Source of the DNA: Streptomyces diacarni
GTDB lineage: Bacteria; Actinomycetota; Actinomycetes; Streptomycetales; Streptomycetaceae
NCBI RefSeq assembly: GCF_003323715.1
Contig: NZ_QOIN01000048.1
Coordinates: 496,001 to 560,000 of the forward strand
Length of the DNA: 64,000 nucleotides
Direction of reading: 5' to 3'
Shown here one piece after another: positions 32,885-41,783 of this stretch. Numbering within the stretch: the first letter of the stretch is position 1; each line of letters opens with the position of its first letter. The notes under the pieces are model-generated. The model saw nothing but the letters and a program-made list of their open reading frames with translations. It made no database searches and was not told the DNA's origin. A program made the position numbers and the translations under genes.

Positions 32885-34393
32885 GTGACCGTCACCGAAC
32901 TGGTGTCGTACGACGAGGCGCTGGCCTCCTACGACCCCGTCATGGGCCTCGAGGTCCACGTCGAGCTCGGCACCAGGACCAAGATGTTCTGCGGCTGCTC
33001 GACCGAACTGGGCGCCGACGCCAACAGCCAGGTGTGCCCCACCTGTCTCGGCCTGCCCGGCGCGCTGCCCGTCGTCAACAGGACGGGCGTCGAGTCGGCC
33101 ATCCGCATCGGCCTCGCGCTGAACTGCTCCATCGCCGACTGGTGCCGCTTCGCCCGGAAGAACTACTTCTATCCGGACATGCCGAAGAACTTCCAGACCT
33201 CCCAGTACGACGAGCCGATCGCCTTCGACGGCTATCTGGACGTCCAGCTGGAGGACGGCGAGGTCTTCCGCGTCGAGATCGAGCGCGCCCACATGGAGGA
33301 GGACACCGGCAAGTCCACCCACGTGGGCGGAGCCACCGGGCGCATCCACGGCGCCTCGCACTCGCTGCTCGACTACAACAGGGCCGGCATCCCGCTCATC
33401 GAGATCGTCACCAAGCCCATCCAGGGCGCCGGTGAACGCGCCCCCGAGGTCGCCAAGGCGTACGTCGCCGAGCTGCGCGAGCTGATCAAGGCGCTGGGCG
33501 TCTCCGACGCCCGCATGGAGATGGGCCAGATGCGCTGCGACGTCAACCTCTCGCTGCGCCCCAAGGGCGTCGAGAAGTTCGGCACCCGCAGCGAGACGAA
33601 GAACGTCAACTCGCTGCGCAGTGTCGAGCGTGCGGCCAGGTTCGAGATCCAGCGGCACGCCGCCGTGCTCTCGTCCGGCGGCACCATCATCCAGGAGACC
33701 CGCCACTTCCACGAGGAGGACGGCTCCACCACCTCCGGCCGGATCAAGGAGGAGGCGGAGGACTACCGCTACTTCCCCGAGCCCGACCTGGTGCCCGTCG
33801 CGCCCTCGCGCGAATGGGTCGAGGAGCTGCGCGGCACGCTGCCCGAGCTGCCGCGGGTACGCCGGATGCGGCTGCGCGAGGAGTGGGGCATCTCCGAGCA
33901 CGAGATGCAGTCGGTCCTCAACGCCGGTGCGGTCGACCCGATCGTCGCCACCGTGGACGCGGGCGCGCCCACCGACCAGGCACGCAAGTGGTGGATGGGC
34001 GAGCTGGCGCGCCGCGCCAACGAGGACGGCGTCGAGCTGACCGCGCTGCCCATCACGCCCGAGCAGGTCGCCCGGATCTGCGCGCTGGTCGCCGAGGGCT
34101 CGCTCAACGACAAGCTGGCCCGGCAGACCATCGACGGCGTGCTGGCCGGAGAGGGCACCCCGGACGAGGTCGTCGACAAGCGCGGCCTGGCCGTCGTCTC
34201 CGACGAGGGGGCGCTCGGCGCCGCCGTGGACGAGGCGATCGCGGGCAACCCGGACGTCGCCGAGAAGATCCGCGGCGGCAAGGTCCAGGCCGCCGGCGCC
34301 CTGGTGGGCGCCGTCATGAAGGCGACGCGCGGGCAGGCGGACGCCGGCCGCGCCCGCCAGATGATCCTGGAGCGGCTCGGCGTGGAGGGCTGA
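32885..34393 (+). CDS. gatB: Asp-tRNA(Asn)/Glu-tRNA(Gln) amidotransferase subunit B
   Basis: 502 residues. GatB phosphorylates the tRNA-bound Glu/Asp and completes amidation. Features: VMGLEVHVELGT with zinc ligands in KMFCGCS and VCPTCLGLPGALP; the catalytic cradle SADWCRFARKNYFYPDMPKNFQ; GKSTHVGGATGRIHG; METGQMRCDVNLS-like MEMGQMRCDVNLSLRP; and the C-terminal helical YqeY-like tail ending AGRARQMILERLG. GTG start, AAAGG nine bases upstream, 26 bases after the small gene. Two strong terminators follow, closing the operon. Confidence 0.96.
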   Translation: MTVTELVSYDEALASYDPVMGLEVHVELGTRTKMFCGCSTELGADANSQVCPTCLGLPGALPVVNRTGVESAIRIGLALNCSIADWCRFARKNYFYPDMPKNFQTSQYDEPIAFDGYLDVQLEDGEVFRVEIERAHMEEDTGKSTHVGGATGRIHGASHSLLDYNRAGIPLIEIVTKPIQGAGERAPEVAKAYVAELRELIKALGVSDARMEMGQMRCDVNLSLRPKGVEKFGTRSETKNVNSLRSVERAARFEIQRHAAVLSSGGTIIQETRHFHEEDGSTTSGRIKEEAEDYRYFPEPDLVPVAPSREWVEELRGTLPELPRVRRMRLREEWGISEHEMQSVLNAGAVDPIVATVDAGAPTDQARKWWMGELARRANEDGVELTALPITPEQVARICALVAEGSLNDKLARQTIDGVLAGEGTPDEVVDKRGLAVVSDEGALGAAVDEAIAGNPDVAEKIRGGKVQAAGALVGAVMKATRGQADAGRARQMILERLGVEG

Positions 34394-34415
34394 CCTCCAC
34401 GCCTCGACTCCCGGC

Positions 34416-34448
34416 CAGGGCGGCGCCTCCGCGCGGGGCGCCGCCCTG
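34416..34448 (+). terminator. First terminator after gatB
   Basis: Perfect 12-bp stem CAGGGCGGCGCC (34416-34427) with GGCGCCGCCCTG (34437-34448), starting 23 bases after the gatB stop. Confidence 0.8.
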
Positions 34449-34457
34449 CGCCCGTAC

Positions 34458-34490
34458 GAGGGCCCGGCGGTCACCGACCGCCGGGCCCTC
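34458..34490 (+). terminator. Second terminator after gatB
   Basis: Perfect 15-bp stem GAGGGCCCGGCGGTC (34458-34472) closed by a three-base loop (34473-34475). No gene is seen from here to 34734; that stretch also holds two GGGTTTTCGTCG repeats (34504, 34546). Confidence 0.85.
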
Positions 34491-34663
34491 TGCCGTGCCC
34501 GCCGGGTTTTCGTCGTGTCTGCCGGACTTTTTGCGGTAGCCCGCGGGGTTTTCGTCGCGTTTGTCGGGCCCTTGCCCTTGCCTGTCGAGGCTCGTCAGGT
34601 CCGGTCGGGCGTCGTTACGCCCGTCATGCCCGTCATGTCCGTCAGGTCTCGGCGTGGACCGCC

Positions 34664-34692
34664 GGGCCCTCGGCGTGGTCCGCCGAGGGCCC
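34664..34692 (-). terminator. Terminator facing the MBL hydrolase gene
   Basis: Perfect 12-bp stem GGGCCCTCGGCG with CGCCGAGGGCCC around five bases, 43 bases beyond the leftward MBL stop. Confidence 0.75.
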
Positions 34693-34734
34693 GCGCCGGG
34701 GGCGGGTGCTGTCCTGGGTCGCCAGGGATCCGCG

Positions 34735-35697
34735 TCAGGCGCGTTCCGCCGCGAACGCTGCCACGTCCTCCATGACCTCGGCGAGGGGGCGTGGCGGTGT
34801 CCCGTCCAAGTGGCGGTACTCCGAGCCGAGGGTCACGACCAGGCGCTCCACCAGGGCGAGTTCGGGCCGGCGGGCCTCGTCGGCCACCGCGCGGGCCGCG
34901 TCGAGCGCGGAGACGCCCCGCGCGTGCAGGGCGTGCGCGCGCTCGCGGAGGTGCACGAGGTAGTCGATGTGGGCACGCAGGCCGCCGGGGTCGAGCACAG
35001 GGCCGTGGCCGGGGACGATGGTCTCGGCGCCGGTGGCCAGTATCCGCTCGCACGCGGCGATGACGTTGGCGAGCGGCCCCGCCCAGTGGATCGCGTGGTC
35101 GCCGGGCGACTCGGGGGTCGTACCGAAGACGATGTCGCCGGTGAAGACCACGCCGTGCTCGGGCAGGTGGACCGTCATGTCCCCCGCGGTGTGTGCGGGC
35201 GGCAGGCTGGTCAGCACGACGGTGTGCGTGCCGACCGTCAGCTCCAGTTCGCCCTCGAACACCGTGGTGGGCGCCACGACCCGGGTGGAGGACCAGTCGA
35301 AGTGGCCGAAGTGGCGGGCCAGATAGGAGCCCACGAGCGAGTCACCCGCCGCCTCGATCAGGCCGCTCAGCTGCTGCGGGGTCGGTTCGATCTCGAGGTG
35401 GTGGCGGGCTTCGCGCGTCGCGATCACCTCGGCGCCCGGCAGTACGTCGGCGCCCCACAGGTGGTCGCCGTTGGCGTGCGTGACGGCTATGCGCTCGATC
35501 CTGGCGTCGCCCAGGAGCTCCTGGGACGCGGCGAGGAAGGCCTCGGCCATCGGCCGGTCGTAGGGCGTGTCGATCCACAGGCCTTCCGACGCGCTGGTGA
35601 CCAGCCCGCAGTTGGCGAGCCCCCACCCGCGTTGCGGCGGGTTCCACAGGTAGAGGCCGTCACCGAGGACACGGAGATGCGAAGGAGTGAGCGCCAC
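34735..35697 (-). CDS. MBL-fold metallo-hydrolase
   Basis: 320 residues, single metallo-beta-lactamase fold. Metal motif 1 is THANGDHLWG, i.e. HxNxDH rather than HxHxDH, a variant shared by a subgroup of MBL hydrolases; the later ligands appear in PPAHTAGDMTVHLPE, VVFTGDIVFG and IVPGHGPVLDPGG. The C-terminal ~80 residues are helical (LRERAHALHARGVSALDAAR). The reaction cannot be deduced. GTG 35697 has no ribosome site, but CATAAT stands six bases upstream, suggesting a leaderless message. Transcribed alone. Confidence 0.85.
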   Translation of the reverse strand: MALTPSHLRVLGDGLYLWNPPQRGWGLANCGLVTSASEGLWIDTPYDRPMAEAFLAASQELLGDARIERIAVTHANGDHLWGADVLPGAEVIATREARHHLEIEPTPQQLSGLIEAAGDSLVGSYLARHFGHFDWSSTRVVAPTTVFEGELELTVGTHTVVLTSLPPAHTAGDMTVHLPEHGVVFTGDIVFGTTPESPGDHAIHWAGPLANVIAACERILATGAETIVPGHGPVLDPGGLRAHIDYLVHLRERAHALHARGVSALDAARAVADEARRPELALVERLVVTLGSEYRHLDGTPPRPLAEVMEDVAAFAAERA

Positions 35698-35703
35698 GGG
35701 GCC

Positions 35704-35709
35704 GATTAT
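35704..35709 (-). promoter_or_regulatory. -10 element for a leaderless MBL transcript
   Basis: On the minus strand CATAAT ends six bases before the GTG at 35697, placing the transcript start at or next to the start codon. No ribosome site is visible. The -35 is not convincing. Confidence 0.45.
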
Positions 35710-35766
35710 GCCGTCGGCGCCGCGGGGGCCGGACAGCGGCCGCGGCTCGGTCGGGCGGCTGGGAGG

Positions 35767-36474
35767 TCATCCGCCGACCGCGCCGGGGATCTCTCCTGTC
35801 TCGGCGACCGTGCGGGCGATGTCGCGCAGTTTCACGTTCTGCGTCTGCGAGCTCTCCTTCAGGACGGCGAACGCCTGCGCGGCGGGTATGGAGTACCGCT
35901 CCATGAGGATGCCCAGGGCGGCGCCGATGTCGTGCCGGGAGGCCATGGCCGTCTCCAGCTGCGCGTGGCTGCGGGCACTGGAGAAGGCGACGGCCGCGTG
36001 GGAGGCCAGCAGCCACCCGATGTGCTCGGAGCGCTCGGTGAAGGCGCCGGGGTGTGGCGAGTACATGTTCAGCGCCCCGAGGTTGTCGTCCTCGGTGTAC
36101 AGGCAGAAGCCCATGATGCTGCCGACGCCCAGCTCCCGGGCGCGCGGCACATACCGGGCCCAGCGTTTCTCCTCGCGGGTGACGTCCTCGATCCGGTAGA
36201 CGTCGTGCGCGTACCGGGCCGCGTCGAAGCAGGGGCCCTCGCCGACCTCCTCCTGCAGAGCGTCCGAGGTGTGCACCAGATCGCTGTTGGCGGCCAGGGT
36301 GCGCACCCGCCTGCCGCCCCCGATCACCAGTACCCCCGAGTCCTGGCAGCCGTCCACCAGCTCCACCGCGTGCGCCACGATGCGGTCGAGTGTCTTGTCC
36401 ACCGAGGTCTGCGCCAGCAGGTCCCGCGCCATGTCCGCCAGCCGTGTGGCCAGCTCCGCGTCAGCCTTCGTCAA
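35767..36474 (-). CDS. GAF and ANTAR domain protein
   Basis: 235 residues. The GAF sensor covers about residues 20-160 (DSGVLVIGGGRRVRTLAANSD, EEVGEGPCFDAARYAHDVY, LGVGSIMGFCLYTEDDNLGAL). The ANTAR RNA-binding helices follow: ALGILMERYSIPAAQAFAVL and LRDIARTVAETGEI. ANTAR proteins bind paired hairpins in nascent RNA to prevent termination; the target here is unknown. Start is TTG 36474 with GGGAGG about ten bases and GAGGGG about three bases upstream. It lies downstream of the AIM24 operon but a strong terminator separates them. Confidence 0.9.
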   Translation of the reverse strand: MTKADAELATRLADMARDLLAQTSVDKTLDRIVAHAVELVDGCQDSGVLVIGGGRRVRTLAANSDLVHTSDALQEEVGEGPCFDAARYAHDVYRIEDVTREEKRWARYVPRARELGVGSIMGFCLYTEDDNLGALNMYSPHPGAFTERSEHIGWLLASHAAVAFSSARSHAQLETAMASRHDIGAALGILMERYSIPAAQAFAVLKESSQTQNVKLRDIARTVAETGEIPGAVGG

Positions 36475-36611
36475 AGCCCCTCGCCTCCCACACGGCTCGG
36501 CCGTCTCTCCTCAGGCACGCTACCCCCGGCCGCTGTGGGTGGCCGACCCGGTGGTGGGGACGGCCGGGAAGAGCGGGAGGCGTGCGGCCGGGCCGCACGG
36601 CCGCGGAAGCG

Positions 36612-36649
36612 ACGACGGCTGCCCCGCCGGGTGGCGGGGCAGCCGTCGT
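36612..36649 (-). terminator. Terminator of the TerD/AIM24 operon
   Basis: Perfect 17-bp stem ACGACGGCTGCCCCGCC (36612-36628) with 36633-36649 and a four-base loop, 28 bases beyond the last AIM24 stop. Confidence 0.85.
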
Positions 36650-36676
36650 GGGAACGCCGGTGCTGCCGGTACCGGT

Positions 36677-37432
36677 CTACCGGTTGGTGAAGATGTTGCC
36701 CTGGTTCTGGCCGTACGCGCCCTGCGCGCCCATGCCGTACTGGGCGCGCAGCCCGCCGCCGATCTCGGCGCCCTGCGGTGGCAGGAGCTCGCTGGGCTGG
36801 ACGAGCGCGTAGCCCTGGCCCAGGAACGACAGCTCCCAGCCCTCGCCTGTGCTGCCGCGGCGGCGCCAGACGCCCTGCGAGGAGGTCTGGGCCTGCATCT
36901 GGACGCGCAGGCCGCTGGACCAGGCGACGACCGCGTCGGAGTCGGCGTTGACGTAGGTGTCCGGGGTGACGTTCAGCAGCAGCGGCTGGCCCGAGGTCAT
37001 CAGCGCCACCCTGCCGGAGCCCGTGATGTTGAGGTTGTAGGCGCCGGTGCCCGAGATGCCGAACTGGCTGTCCACGGAGATGATCTCGTGGTGCAGCGTG
37101 GAGTCCATGGCCAGGACGTAGCCCGCGTCCACGGTGAGGCCGTCGTGGTCGACGTCGACCACGTGGACGTACTGCGCCAGGTTGGCCAGGAAGACCGTGC
37201 CCTGGCCCGAGCAGCGCATCAGCGGCAGCTGCTCGCGGGCCGGGCCGCGGCGTCCGCCGCCCGACTGGTACTCGGCGTCGAACTCCAGCAGCCCCTGGTA
37301 GGCGACCATCGCTCCCTGGCGGGCCAGGACGTCGTCGTGTCCGGTCAGCTGGACCCGCAGCAGCTGCGGATTCTGTACCGCGTACCGGTCCTCGGTCTGG
37401 ATCTCGGCGTAGCCGAAGAGTGAGCTCTGCAC
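36677..37432 (-). CDS. AIM24 family protein (third gene of operon)
   Basis: 251 residues, beta-helical AIM24/TIM-like fold of unknown activity. The repeated family lines are present: DVLARQGAMVAYQGLLEFDA, LPLMRCSGQGTVFLANLAQYVHVVDVD, LTVDAGYVLAMDSTLHHEI, and VNADSDAVVAWSSGLRVQ. The C terminus is Gly/Gln-rich. GTG 37432 with AAGGAGAA. Only 18 bases separate it from the upstream AIM24 gene. AIM24 is a mitochondrial inner-membrane protein in yeast; bacterial roles are unproven. Paralogous to the two upstream genes. Confidence 0.88.
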   Translation of the reverse strand: MQSSLFGYAEIQTEDRYAVQNPQLLRVQLTGHDDVLARQGAMVAYQGLLEFDAEYQSGGGRRGPAREQLPLMRCSGQGTVFLANLAQYVHVVDVDHDGLTVDAGYVLAMDSTLHHEIISVDSQFGISGTGAYNLNITGSGRVALMTSGQPLLLNVTPDTYVNADSDAVVAWSSGLRVQMQAQTSSQGVWRRRGSTGEGWELSFLGQGYALVQPSELLPPQGAEIGGGLRAQYGMGAQGAYGQNQGNIFTNR

Positions 37433-37450
37433 GGCTGTTCTCCTTCCCCC

Positions 37451-38137
37451 TCAGCCCCGGATCCGGATGCGGTCCGTGCTGTCCTCGTTCGGCTGGACGA
37501 CGACGAAGCCCTGGCCCGAGAAGGCGATCTGGTAGGCCTCGCCGCTGCCGCGGCCGATGAGGGCGCTCGCCTTCATGCTGCGCTTGCCCTTCATCTTCAG
37601 GCCGCTGGACCAGGCCACGAGCGCGTCCGGGTCGACGTACGTCTCGTCCTCGCCGCGCCCGCAGTCGACGACGACGGGCGCGCCACGGGAGGTCAAAGCG
37701 ACCCATCCCGTGCCGCGGACGCCGACGTTGAACAGGCCCTGACCTGCGAACTTGGCCAGGCCCTTGACCCGCTCGACGCCCCACTGGAGGTGCGCGTCGA
37801 AGGCGAGGAGGTTGGTGCCGTTGACCGACAGCGACTCCTCGTTGAGGTTGAGGCAGACGACGTCGGCGCCGTAGTCGGCCAGGTAGAGCAGGCCGTCGCC
37901 GCGGCAGAGCATCAGCGGGTTCTGCTCGCCGGTCAGCCACTGGGAGGCCATCTGGCGGACGGCTGGCGGGTTGGCCTCGTACTGGACGAAGCCCTCGTAG
38001 GCGACCATCGAGCCGGGACGCGCGAACAGGTCCTGGCCCGACTGCATGGCGACCTTCACCATGTGGGCGCCGTGGTTGTGCATCCTGGCTGCCACGGGGG
38101 CGGGCGCGAAGCCCGCGAGTGCTGCTGGCTGGTTCAT
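37451..38137 (-). CDS. AIM24 family protein (second gene of operon)
   Basis: 228 residues with the same fold: MVKVAMQSGQDLFARPGSM, NPLMLCRGDGLLYLADYGADVVCLNL, LSVNGTNLLAFDAHLQWGV, YVDPDALVAWSSGLKMKGK and a C-terminal GFVVVQPNED. ATG 38137 with GGGGGAG seven bases upstream. Only 13 bases follow the TerD-AIM24 stop, so all three are co-transcribed. It is the plainest AIM24 of the trio, without extra domains. Confidence 0.88.
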   Translation of the reverse strand: MNQPAALAGFAPAPVAARMHNHGAHMVKVAMQSGQDLFARPGSMVAYEGFVQYEANPPAVRQMASQWLTGEQNPLMLCRGDGLLYLADYGADVVCLNLNEESLSVNGTNLLAFDAHLQWGVERVKGLAKFAGQGLFNVGVRGTGWVALTSRGAPVVVDCGRGEDETYVDPDALVAWSSGLKMKGKRSMKASALIGRGSGEAYQIAFSGQGFVVVQPNEDSTDRIRIRG

Positions 38138-38150
38138 GACGGGCTCCCCC

Positions 38151-39971
38151 TCAGACCTCGTACGGCTGGACGACGATGAAGTTGCCGGGCGCGCCCCGGA
38201 ACTGGAGGTTCACGGTCTCGCCGCTGTGCCCCGGGTAGGCGTTGCGCCGCAGCCGCACCTGACTGGAGATGATCACCTGGGCCGCCGCCGACCAGGCCAC
38301 CACGGCCTGCGCGTCGGCGAACGTCGTGGGCGTGACCGGCAGGACGACGGGCGTGCCCTGCGTCTTGACGACGACGGTGCCTGTGCCGGTGAACTGCATG
38401 GTGAACAGGGCGCCGCCGGGGATGCCGTGGCCCTCGATCCTGCGCACCTCGTGCTGGAGCGACTCGTCGAAGGCGAGCACGTTCTCGGCGGAGACGCAGA
38501 GCGAGTCGCCCTGGAGTTCCACCGGGTGCACGTGTGCCGCGTTCTCGGCGAAGAAGACCTGGCCGCGGCCGCTGCACCGCATCAGCTGCATCTCCTGGCC
38601 GGTCGCGTTGCCGACCACGCGCCCGGTGAATCCCGCGCCCTTGTAGGAGAAGTCGACCTTGCCCTGGTAGAGCACCATGCTGCCCTGCTTGGCGAGCACG
38701 GGCTGGCCGTCGATGCCGATGTCGGCGCGGACGAGAGAGGCGTTTTGCAGTGTCCAGCGCTGACCGGTCGGCACCTCGTGGAACTTCTGGAGCGCCGCGC
38801 CGATGCCGGCGGCCGGGCCCTGCGGGATCTGCGGTGCCTGGCCGCCGCCGAAGCCGCCGGCGCCCGCCGGCTGCTGCGGGGCGAAGGGGTTGGACAGCTG
38901 CCCGCCCCCCGGCGGGACGGGCGGTCCCGGCTGCCCGGGCGGCTGCGGGGCTCCGTACGGCTGGGGAGGCTGGGGTGCTTGCGGCGCCTGGGGCATGCCG
39001 GGCGCGCCGTACTGCTGCGCTCCGGGCGGCGGCCCCGGCTGCGGAGGCGGAGGCGGCACCTGGCCGCCGTGCTGCGGCTGGTAGGGCGAGGGAGCGACCA
39101 TGGTGGGCGCGCTGTGCACGTCCGGCGTCGGTGGCTGCGGTGGCTGCGGCTGCTGGGGTACCTGCGGCTGGTGAGGTGCCGGGGGCTGCTGCTGGGCGGC
39201 CTGCGGCTGGGGCTGTGCCGGAGCCGGCGGCTGCGGCGCTTGCGGTGGCGCCGGGGCCTGGGGCGCCGGAGCCTGCTGCTGGGCGGGCTGCGGCTGCTGC
39301 GGTGCCGGGGCCTGCGGGGCCGCCCCGGGCGGCGGCGCGAAGCCGGGCGCGGGCTGCTGCGGTGCGGAAGCACCGCCCCCGGGCGGCGCGAAACCGGGCA
39401 CACCCTGGTCGGGGGCGGTCTGCTGCCCCTGGCCCTGCTCCTCGGCGACCTCGCCGCCGAAGTTCTTCAGCAGCGCGTCCAGCCCGCCGTCGAAGCCCTG
39501 GCCGATCGCGGCGAACCGCCAGATGTCGCTCTTGCGGTAGATGTCGCCCAGCATCACCGCGCGCTCGGTGCTGAACTCCGAGCCGTCGAAGGCGTACCGC
39601 GCGACTTCCTCGCCGCCCGCGACGATGCGGATGTAGCCGGGGCCGATCTGCGACATCTGGCCGGCGCCGTCGAGCGCCGCCGTGAAGGAGAGCCGCTGCA
39701 CCTGCTGCGGTACGCGCTCCAGGGTGACCCGGAAGGACTCGGTGTCCCCGGCCTGCGCGCCCAGCAGTTGGAGCGACTCCTCGGGTGATGTGGGCTGGTT
39801 GAAGAAGATGAAGTAGCGGTCGTCGGAGAGCTGCTCGCGCTCGTCGAGACCGAAGCAGCTGATGTCGAAGGAGAGTCCGGGGCCGGCGATCTGCACGCCC
39901 ACGTACAGATCGGTGCCCGCCGTCAGATCACTGATCTTGGCCTTGTGGCCGCGCTGCAATTCCTTGGGCAT
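38151..39971 (-). CDS. TerD-domain / AIM24 fusion protein (first gene of operon)
   Basis: 606 residues in three parts. Residues 1-190 are a TerD calcium-binding domain (DLYVGVQIAGPGLSFDISCF, DDRYFIFFNQPTSPEESL, RYAFDGSEFSTERAVMLGDIYRK), best known from tellurite- and stress-resistance clusters. A linker of about 190 residues is almost only Pro, Gln, Ala and Gly. The last ~225 residues are AIM24 (LAKQGSMVLYQGKVDFSYKG, MRCSGRGQVFFAENAAHVHP, ENVLAFDESLQHEV). ATG 39971 is preferred; ATG 40019 would add 16 residues. First gene of an operon with two AIM24 paralogues. Role unknown; calcium-linked envelope stress is an inference. Confidence 0.88.
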   Translation of the reverse strand: MPKELQRGHKAKISDLTAGTDLYVGVQIAGPGLSFDISCFGLDEREQLSDDRYFIFFNQPTSPEESLQLLGAQAGDTESFRVTLERVPQQVQRLSFTAALDGAGQMSQIGPGYIRIVAGGEEVARYAFDGSEFSTERAVMLGDIYRKSDIWRFAAIGQGFDGGLDALLKNFGGEVAEEQGQGQQTAPDQGVPGFAPPGGGASAPQQPAPGFAPPPGAAPQAPAPQQPQPAQQQAPAPQAPAPPQAPQPPAPAQPQPQAAQQQPPAPHQPQVPQQPQPPQPPTPDVHSAPTMVAPSPYQPQHGGQVPPPPPQPGPPPGAQQYGAPGMPQAPQAPQPPQPYGAPQPPGQPGPPVPPGGGQLSNPFAPQQPAGAGGFGGGQAPQIPQGPAAGIGAALQKFHEVPTGQRWTLQNASLVRADIGIDGQPVLAKQGSMVLYQGKVDFSYKGAGFTGRVVGNATGQEMQLMRCSGRGQVFFAENAAHVHPVELQGDSLCVSAENVLAFDESLQHEVRRIEGHGIPGGALFTMQFTGTGTVVVKTQGTPVVLPVTPTTFADAQAVVAWSAAAQVIISSQVRLRRNAYPGHSGETVNLQFRGAPGNFIVVQPYEV

Positions 39972-40091
39972 ACCTGAACGACCGTCCCCCATCCCGTGGT
40001 GGTGCGTACTGCGGGCCATGCGGCCGCCTTGCGGCTGTCCCCGTGCCCGGTCTTCACGTCCGGGCGGCGACAGTTCCCACAGGCTAACGGG

Positions 40092-40116
40092 TGCCCGGGG
40101 CCCGGGGCCCTGGGCA
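40092..40116 (-). terminator. Terminator of the M81 peptidase gene
   Basis: TGCCCGGGGCC (40092-40102) pairs with GGCCCTGGGCA (40106-40116) with one G-T pair, 19 bases past the leftward stop. Confidence 0.65.
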
Positions 40117-40134
40117 GGGTGTCACGGCTGCGTC

Positions 40135-41643
40135 TCACAACAGCACCGGCGCCGTCCCGGGCTCCTCGAACCCCTCGTCGTCGAACGGGTACAGCGGGCG
40201 GGCCACGTGGTGGTGGCCGAGCCGGAACAGGTCCTGGTCCACGCCGCCGGGGGTCAGCGCGAGGAGCCAGTCGGCGGCCAGGTCGTACAGCTCCGGCTCC
40301 AGGTAGCCGATCTTGACGACGACGAGGTCGTACCCGGACGGGTCGAGTTCGCCGAAGTCGGCCCTGGTGTGGAAGGGGGTGCGGCGTTCGGTCAGGACGG
40401 CGGTGACTCCGCCACGGCGCACGGCCGCGGCCCGCACGCCGTCGAGCGTCTGCAGGGAGACGACCCGCCCCGTCAGTTCGCGGGGTTCGGCGTGGACGCC
40501 GGTGCCCGCGCTCACGTGCCCGCCGACCTTCAGCGTCACCTCGGCGCCGGTGCCCGCGGCGAAGCAGGCGGCCACGGCGGCGGGGTCGTGGATGCCGGGG
40601 TGCAGGGCGGTGACCCGGCCTGCCGCGAGGTCCTCGTTGGCCAGCAGCCGCCCCAGCATGTAGGCCAGGTCGCCGGCGCCGCCGGCCGTCGGGTTGTCCC
40701 CCGAGTCGCTGATGAGGAAGGGACGCGCGGTGGAGGCCACCGCCGCGGCGATGCACTCGTCGGCCTGCCCGGTCGGTCCGACGAAGGTGAAGTCGTGCCG
40801 CGCCTCCCAGTAGCGCCGGGCCAGGGAGCCGGCCTGTTCCAGCGCGAGCTCGGCGTCGTCTCCGGTGACCACGACGGCGGCCCGGCAGCGCGGCTCGTCC
40901 GCCCACGCGTAGCCCACCCAGAGCGCCGCGTCGCAGATCCCGTCCCTCGCCTCGATGTCGGCGAGCGAGCCGTAGAGCGACTTGGCGGGCTCCAGCCTGG
41001 TGCTGGTCTTCTCGCCGGGCAGCAGGACGGGCACCTGAACCCAGGCGCGGTGCGGCCGGCCCGCTCCGGTGGCCAGGCGCTCGATGAGTTTGCGCGCGGC
41101 GCGCTCGCGGGTCTCCCAGGCGTCCTCGTGCGGGGCGAGCCGGTGCGCGGTCAGCAGGTCGAGGTGGCGGGCGAAGTCGTGGGAGACGTTGCCGTGCAGG
41201 TCCATCGCCGCTGAGATCAGTGTGTCGGGCCCGGCCGCCTCGCGGACGGCCGCGGTGAGTTCGGCCTCGGCGTCGGTGAGCCCTACGACGCTCATGGCGC
41301 CGTGGATGTCGTAGACGACGCCGTCGAGCGGGGCGGCGTCGCGGACGCGGGTGGTGAGCTCGTCGCGGATGCGCTCGAACGTCTCGCGCACCACGGGCCC
41401 GCCCGGCAGGGCCACCGCGTGGACCAGCGGCACCCACTCCACCAGGGGCGCCAGCGCGTCGTCGGGGCGCGTCCAGGTGTAGCGGGCGAGCAGGTCGGCG
41501 CCGCGGGTGACGCGGAAGTCCTCGTAGGAGGAGCGGTGCGGGCAGAACTCGCTGGACTCGATCGCCATGCCGCCGATGCCGATGCGCAGCCTGCGGCGCG
41601 GGGCGCCGGTGCCGACGGGGCCGGGGAGGGAGGTCGGTGTCAT
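40135..41643 (-). CDS. M81 family metallopeptidase (MlrC-like)
   Basis: 502 residues. M81 peptidases include MlrC, the last enzyme in microcystin breakdown. N-terminal part: RIGIGGMAIESSEFCPHRSSYEDF, DGVVYDIHGAMSV, and the metal-ligand SAAMDLHGNVS and HEDAWETRERAA; C-terminal part: FLISDSGDNPTAGGAGD and HVSAGTGVHAEPREL. The Asp/His pairs fit the zinc site. ATG 41643, GGAAGGAA upstream. It lies between the TerD operon and the ROK regulator, in the same direction as ROK. The neighbouring peptide ABC transporter suggests it processes an imported unusual peptide (inference). Confidence 0.9.
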   Translation of the reverse strand: MTPTSLPGPVGTGAPRRRLRIGIGGMAIESSEFCPHRSSYEDFRVTRGADLLARYTWTRPDDALAPLVEWVPLVHAVALPGGPVVRETFERIRDELTTRVRDAAPLDGVVYDIHGAMSVVGLTDAEAELTAAVREAAGPDTLISAAMDLHGNVSHDFARHLDLLTAHRLAPHEDAWETRERAARKLIERLATGAGRPHRAWVQVPVLLPGEKTSTRLEPAKSLYGSLADIEARDGICDAALWVGYAWADEPRCRAAVVVTGDDAELALEQAGSLARRYWEARHDFTFVGPTGQADECIAAAVASTARPFLISDSGDNPTAGGAGDLAYMLGRLLANEDLAAGRVTALHPGIHDPAAVAACFAAGTGAEVTLKVGGHVSAGTGVHAEPRELTGRVVSLQTLDGVRAAAVRRGGVTAVLTERRTPFHTRADFGELDPSGYDLVVVKIGYLEPELYDLAADWLLALTPGGVDQDLFRLGHHHVARPLYPFDDEGFEEPGTAPVLL

Positions 41644-41783
41644 CGGGAGGGGGTTCCTTCCTGCGGACGCTGAAGGGATGAGGGGAGTGCGGGGAGCGCG
41701 GGGGAGTGGGGTGCGGGAGGGAGCTGTCCAGGGGGCGAGGCGGACGGTCGGGCGGCGCTCGGCCCGGTGCCGCCGCCGGGGCC

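Noticed and set aside
38600..39400. Pro/Gln-rich stretch as a frameshift or separate gene
   Set aside because: The frame is continuous and the biased composition is a normal disordered linker between TerD and AIM24.
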